Source: Streptomyces sparsogenes
Lineage (GTDB): Bacteria; Actinomycetota; Actinomycetes; Streptomycetales; Streptomycetaceae
NCBI RefSeq assembly: GCF_001704635.1
Contig: NZ_MAXF01000084.1
Location: 52,523-116,522, forward strand
Direction: 5' to 3'
DNA length: 64,000 nt
The translations under genes were made by a program, and so were the position numbers. Within the stretch, counting starts at the first letter, position 1; each line of letters opens with the position of its first letter. The notes beneath the pieces were generated by a model. It made no database searches and was not told where the DNA came from. It saw only the letters and a list, made by a program, of their open reading frames with translations. Of this stretch, positions 63,130 to 64,000 are shown piece after piece.

Positions 63130-64000
63130 ATGAGTGAGTCCGATGTTTGTGCTGGCCGCAACCATGGCGAAGGGCGCCCGTTGGCTCGTGTGTGACTACC
63201 AGCCTGGACGCCCTTCTGGCGGCACTGTACGTGTTCATCGACGACCATGTGGCCCCCCGTCGTCGGATCGGGCGACCCCCGAAACTGACGGACGCCGAAC
63301 TGCTGTGCCTCGCGGTCGCCCAGGTTCTGCTCGGCTTCCCCTCGGCCAGGCACTGGATCCGCTTCGCTCACGCCCGGCTGGGGCACCTTTTCCGCTACCT
63401 GCCCCAGCAGTCCGCCTACAACAAGCGCCTCAACGCCGCCGGACCGCTGATCAGCCATGTGATCGAGGCCCTGGCCCGGCAGGTGCCCACCTGGCACGAT
63501 GCCCTGCGGCTGATCGACTCCACCCCACTGCCCTGCGCGGCCTCCCGGGAGACCGTCAAACGCTCCGGCCTGGCCGGACACTGCGGATACGGCTACTGCC
63601 GCAGCCACTCCCGCTTCTTCTGGGGCTTCCGGCTCTACCTGGTCACCACCGCCGAGGGCATGCCCGTCACCTGGTGCCTGGCCAATCCGAAACTCGGGGA
63701 ACGGGAGGTGATGGCCGCGCTGCTGGAACGCGACCACCGCCTCGTCCGGGCCGGGCAGGTGATCCTGGCCGACAAGGGCTTCGCCGGGAAGGAGTTCGAG
63801 GCGTTCCTGACGGAACGGCTCGGTGTTCACCTGGTGCGGCCGGACCGCAAGGACGAGCCCGTCCGGCACGGGAAGATCGTCCGTGTCCGCCAGTGGATCG
63901 AGGCCGTCATCGACACCCTCAAGGGCCAGCTCAGCCTGGAACAGCACGGCGGCAGAACACCGGCCGGAGTCTTCGCCCGCACCGGACAACGACTCCTCGC
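63130..64000 (+). mobile_element. IS982-family element, left part (continues beyond window)
   Basis: An IS982 transposase gene begins 62 bp after the MFS stop. The left terminal repeat should lie in that interval but cannot be delimited without the right end. The element is cut off by the window end. Confidence 0.75.
63192..64000 (+). CDS. IS982-family transposase (3' truncated by window)
   Basis: A DDE transposase of about 269 visible residues out of an expected 285-290. It begins VTTSLDALLAALYVFIDDHV and contains RPPKLTDAELLCLAVAQVLL. The first Asp is in RLIDSTPLPCAAS, the second in VILADKGFAGKEF, and the Glu in RQWIEAVIDTLKGQL, followed by SLEQHGGRT. These are the IS982 signature motifs, so it appears intact. 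GTG 63192 is the family start. The frame is open to the last base of the window. Confidence 0.92.
   Translation, partial: MTTSLDALLAALYVFIDDHVAPRRRIGRPPKLTDAELLCLAVAQVLLGFPSARHWIRFAHARLGHLFRYLPQQSAYNKRLNAAGPLISHVIEALARQVPTWHDALRLIDSTPLPCAASRETVKRSGLAGHCGYGYCRSHSRFFWGFRLYLVTTAEGMPVTWCLANPKLGEREVMAALLERDHRLVRAGQVILADKGFAGKEFEAFLTERLGVHLVRPDRKDEPVRHGKIVRVRQWIEAVIDTLKGQLSLEQHGGRTPAGVFARTGQRLL

Overview
The window is GC-rich actinobacterial chromosome, almost certainly from a Streptomyces. It carries the developmental pair whiD-bldM (WhiD-type Cys-x29-Cys-x2-Cys-x5-Cys spacing; the bldM promoter matches the sigma-BldN consensus), a groES-groEL1 operon with CIRCE operators and a His-rich GroEL tail, a WhiJ-type XRE/DUF397/ATPase set, TTA (bldA) codons in one regulator, and strong third-position GC bias. 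No tRNA, rRNA or CRISPR array was seen.

Layout. (1) 1-16150 is a core block: glmS (5' end outside the window), acpS, nnr, alr, an alpha/beta hydrolase, tsaE, tsaB, rimI, tsaD. About 6 kb of accessory DNA (1474-7501) sits between acpS and nnr: a beta-lactamase with its divergent LysR (BlaA) and penicillin-recognising-like (BlaB) regulators, a lipoprotein, and an XRE/GNAT pair. (2) 16150-18230 is scarred: an SDR gene without its N-terminus, short tandem repeats, and a TnpB-only IS200/IS605-type element. (3) 18236-24184 holds small hypotheticals, an arylamine N-acetyltransferase, the WhiJ-like set, a THUMP-like methyltransferase and a NodB lipoprotein. (4) 24200-34500 is conserved: groES-groEL1, an SDR, a MOSC protein, a LysR regulator, whiD/bldM, an ECF-type sigma factor, guaB and a guaB3-type paralogue, closed by a perfect 21-bp hairpin. 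(5) 34500-49500 is a cell-envelope and signalling region: a membrane protein, an MreB-like protein with a large insertion, a DUF6049-like secreted protein, a nucleotide-sugar dehydrogenase that lacks its catalytic cysteine, glpD, a serine-hydrolase lipoprotein, and a Ser/Thr kinase followed by a probable giant pseudokinase. (6) 49500-63130 is a catabolic cluster: acyl-CoA synthetase, three acyl-CoA dehydrogenases, a cyclase-family hydrolase, an SDR, an aldehyde dehydrogenase, an alcohol dehydrogenase, a GlxA-type AraC regulator and an MFS transporter, with an anti-sigma-type ATPase embedded. (7) From about 63130 an IS982-family transposase gene runs off the window.

How the genes work together. 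Three near-identical 19-bp palindromes (ATCTGAC-N5-GTCAGAT type) lie in the two divergent control regions of the catabolic cluster, so one TetR-like repressor encoded elsewhere probably controls it. A reasonable model is: alcohol to aldehyde (ADH), to acid (ALDH), to acyl-CoA (synthetase), followed by alpha-beta dehydrogenation and further oxidation. The envelope region joins a transmembrane kinase, a probable pseudokinase with a similar layout, and wall or shape proteins. Functions are inferred from motifs and remembered family knowledge; no database search was run.
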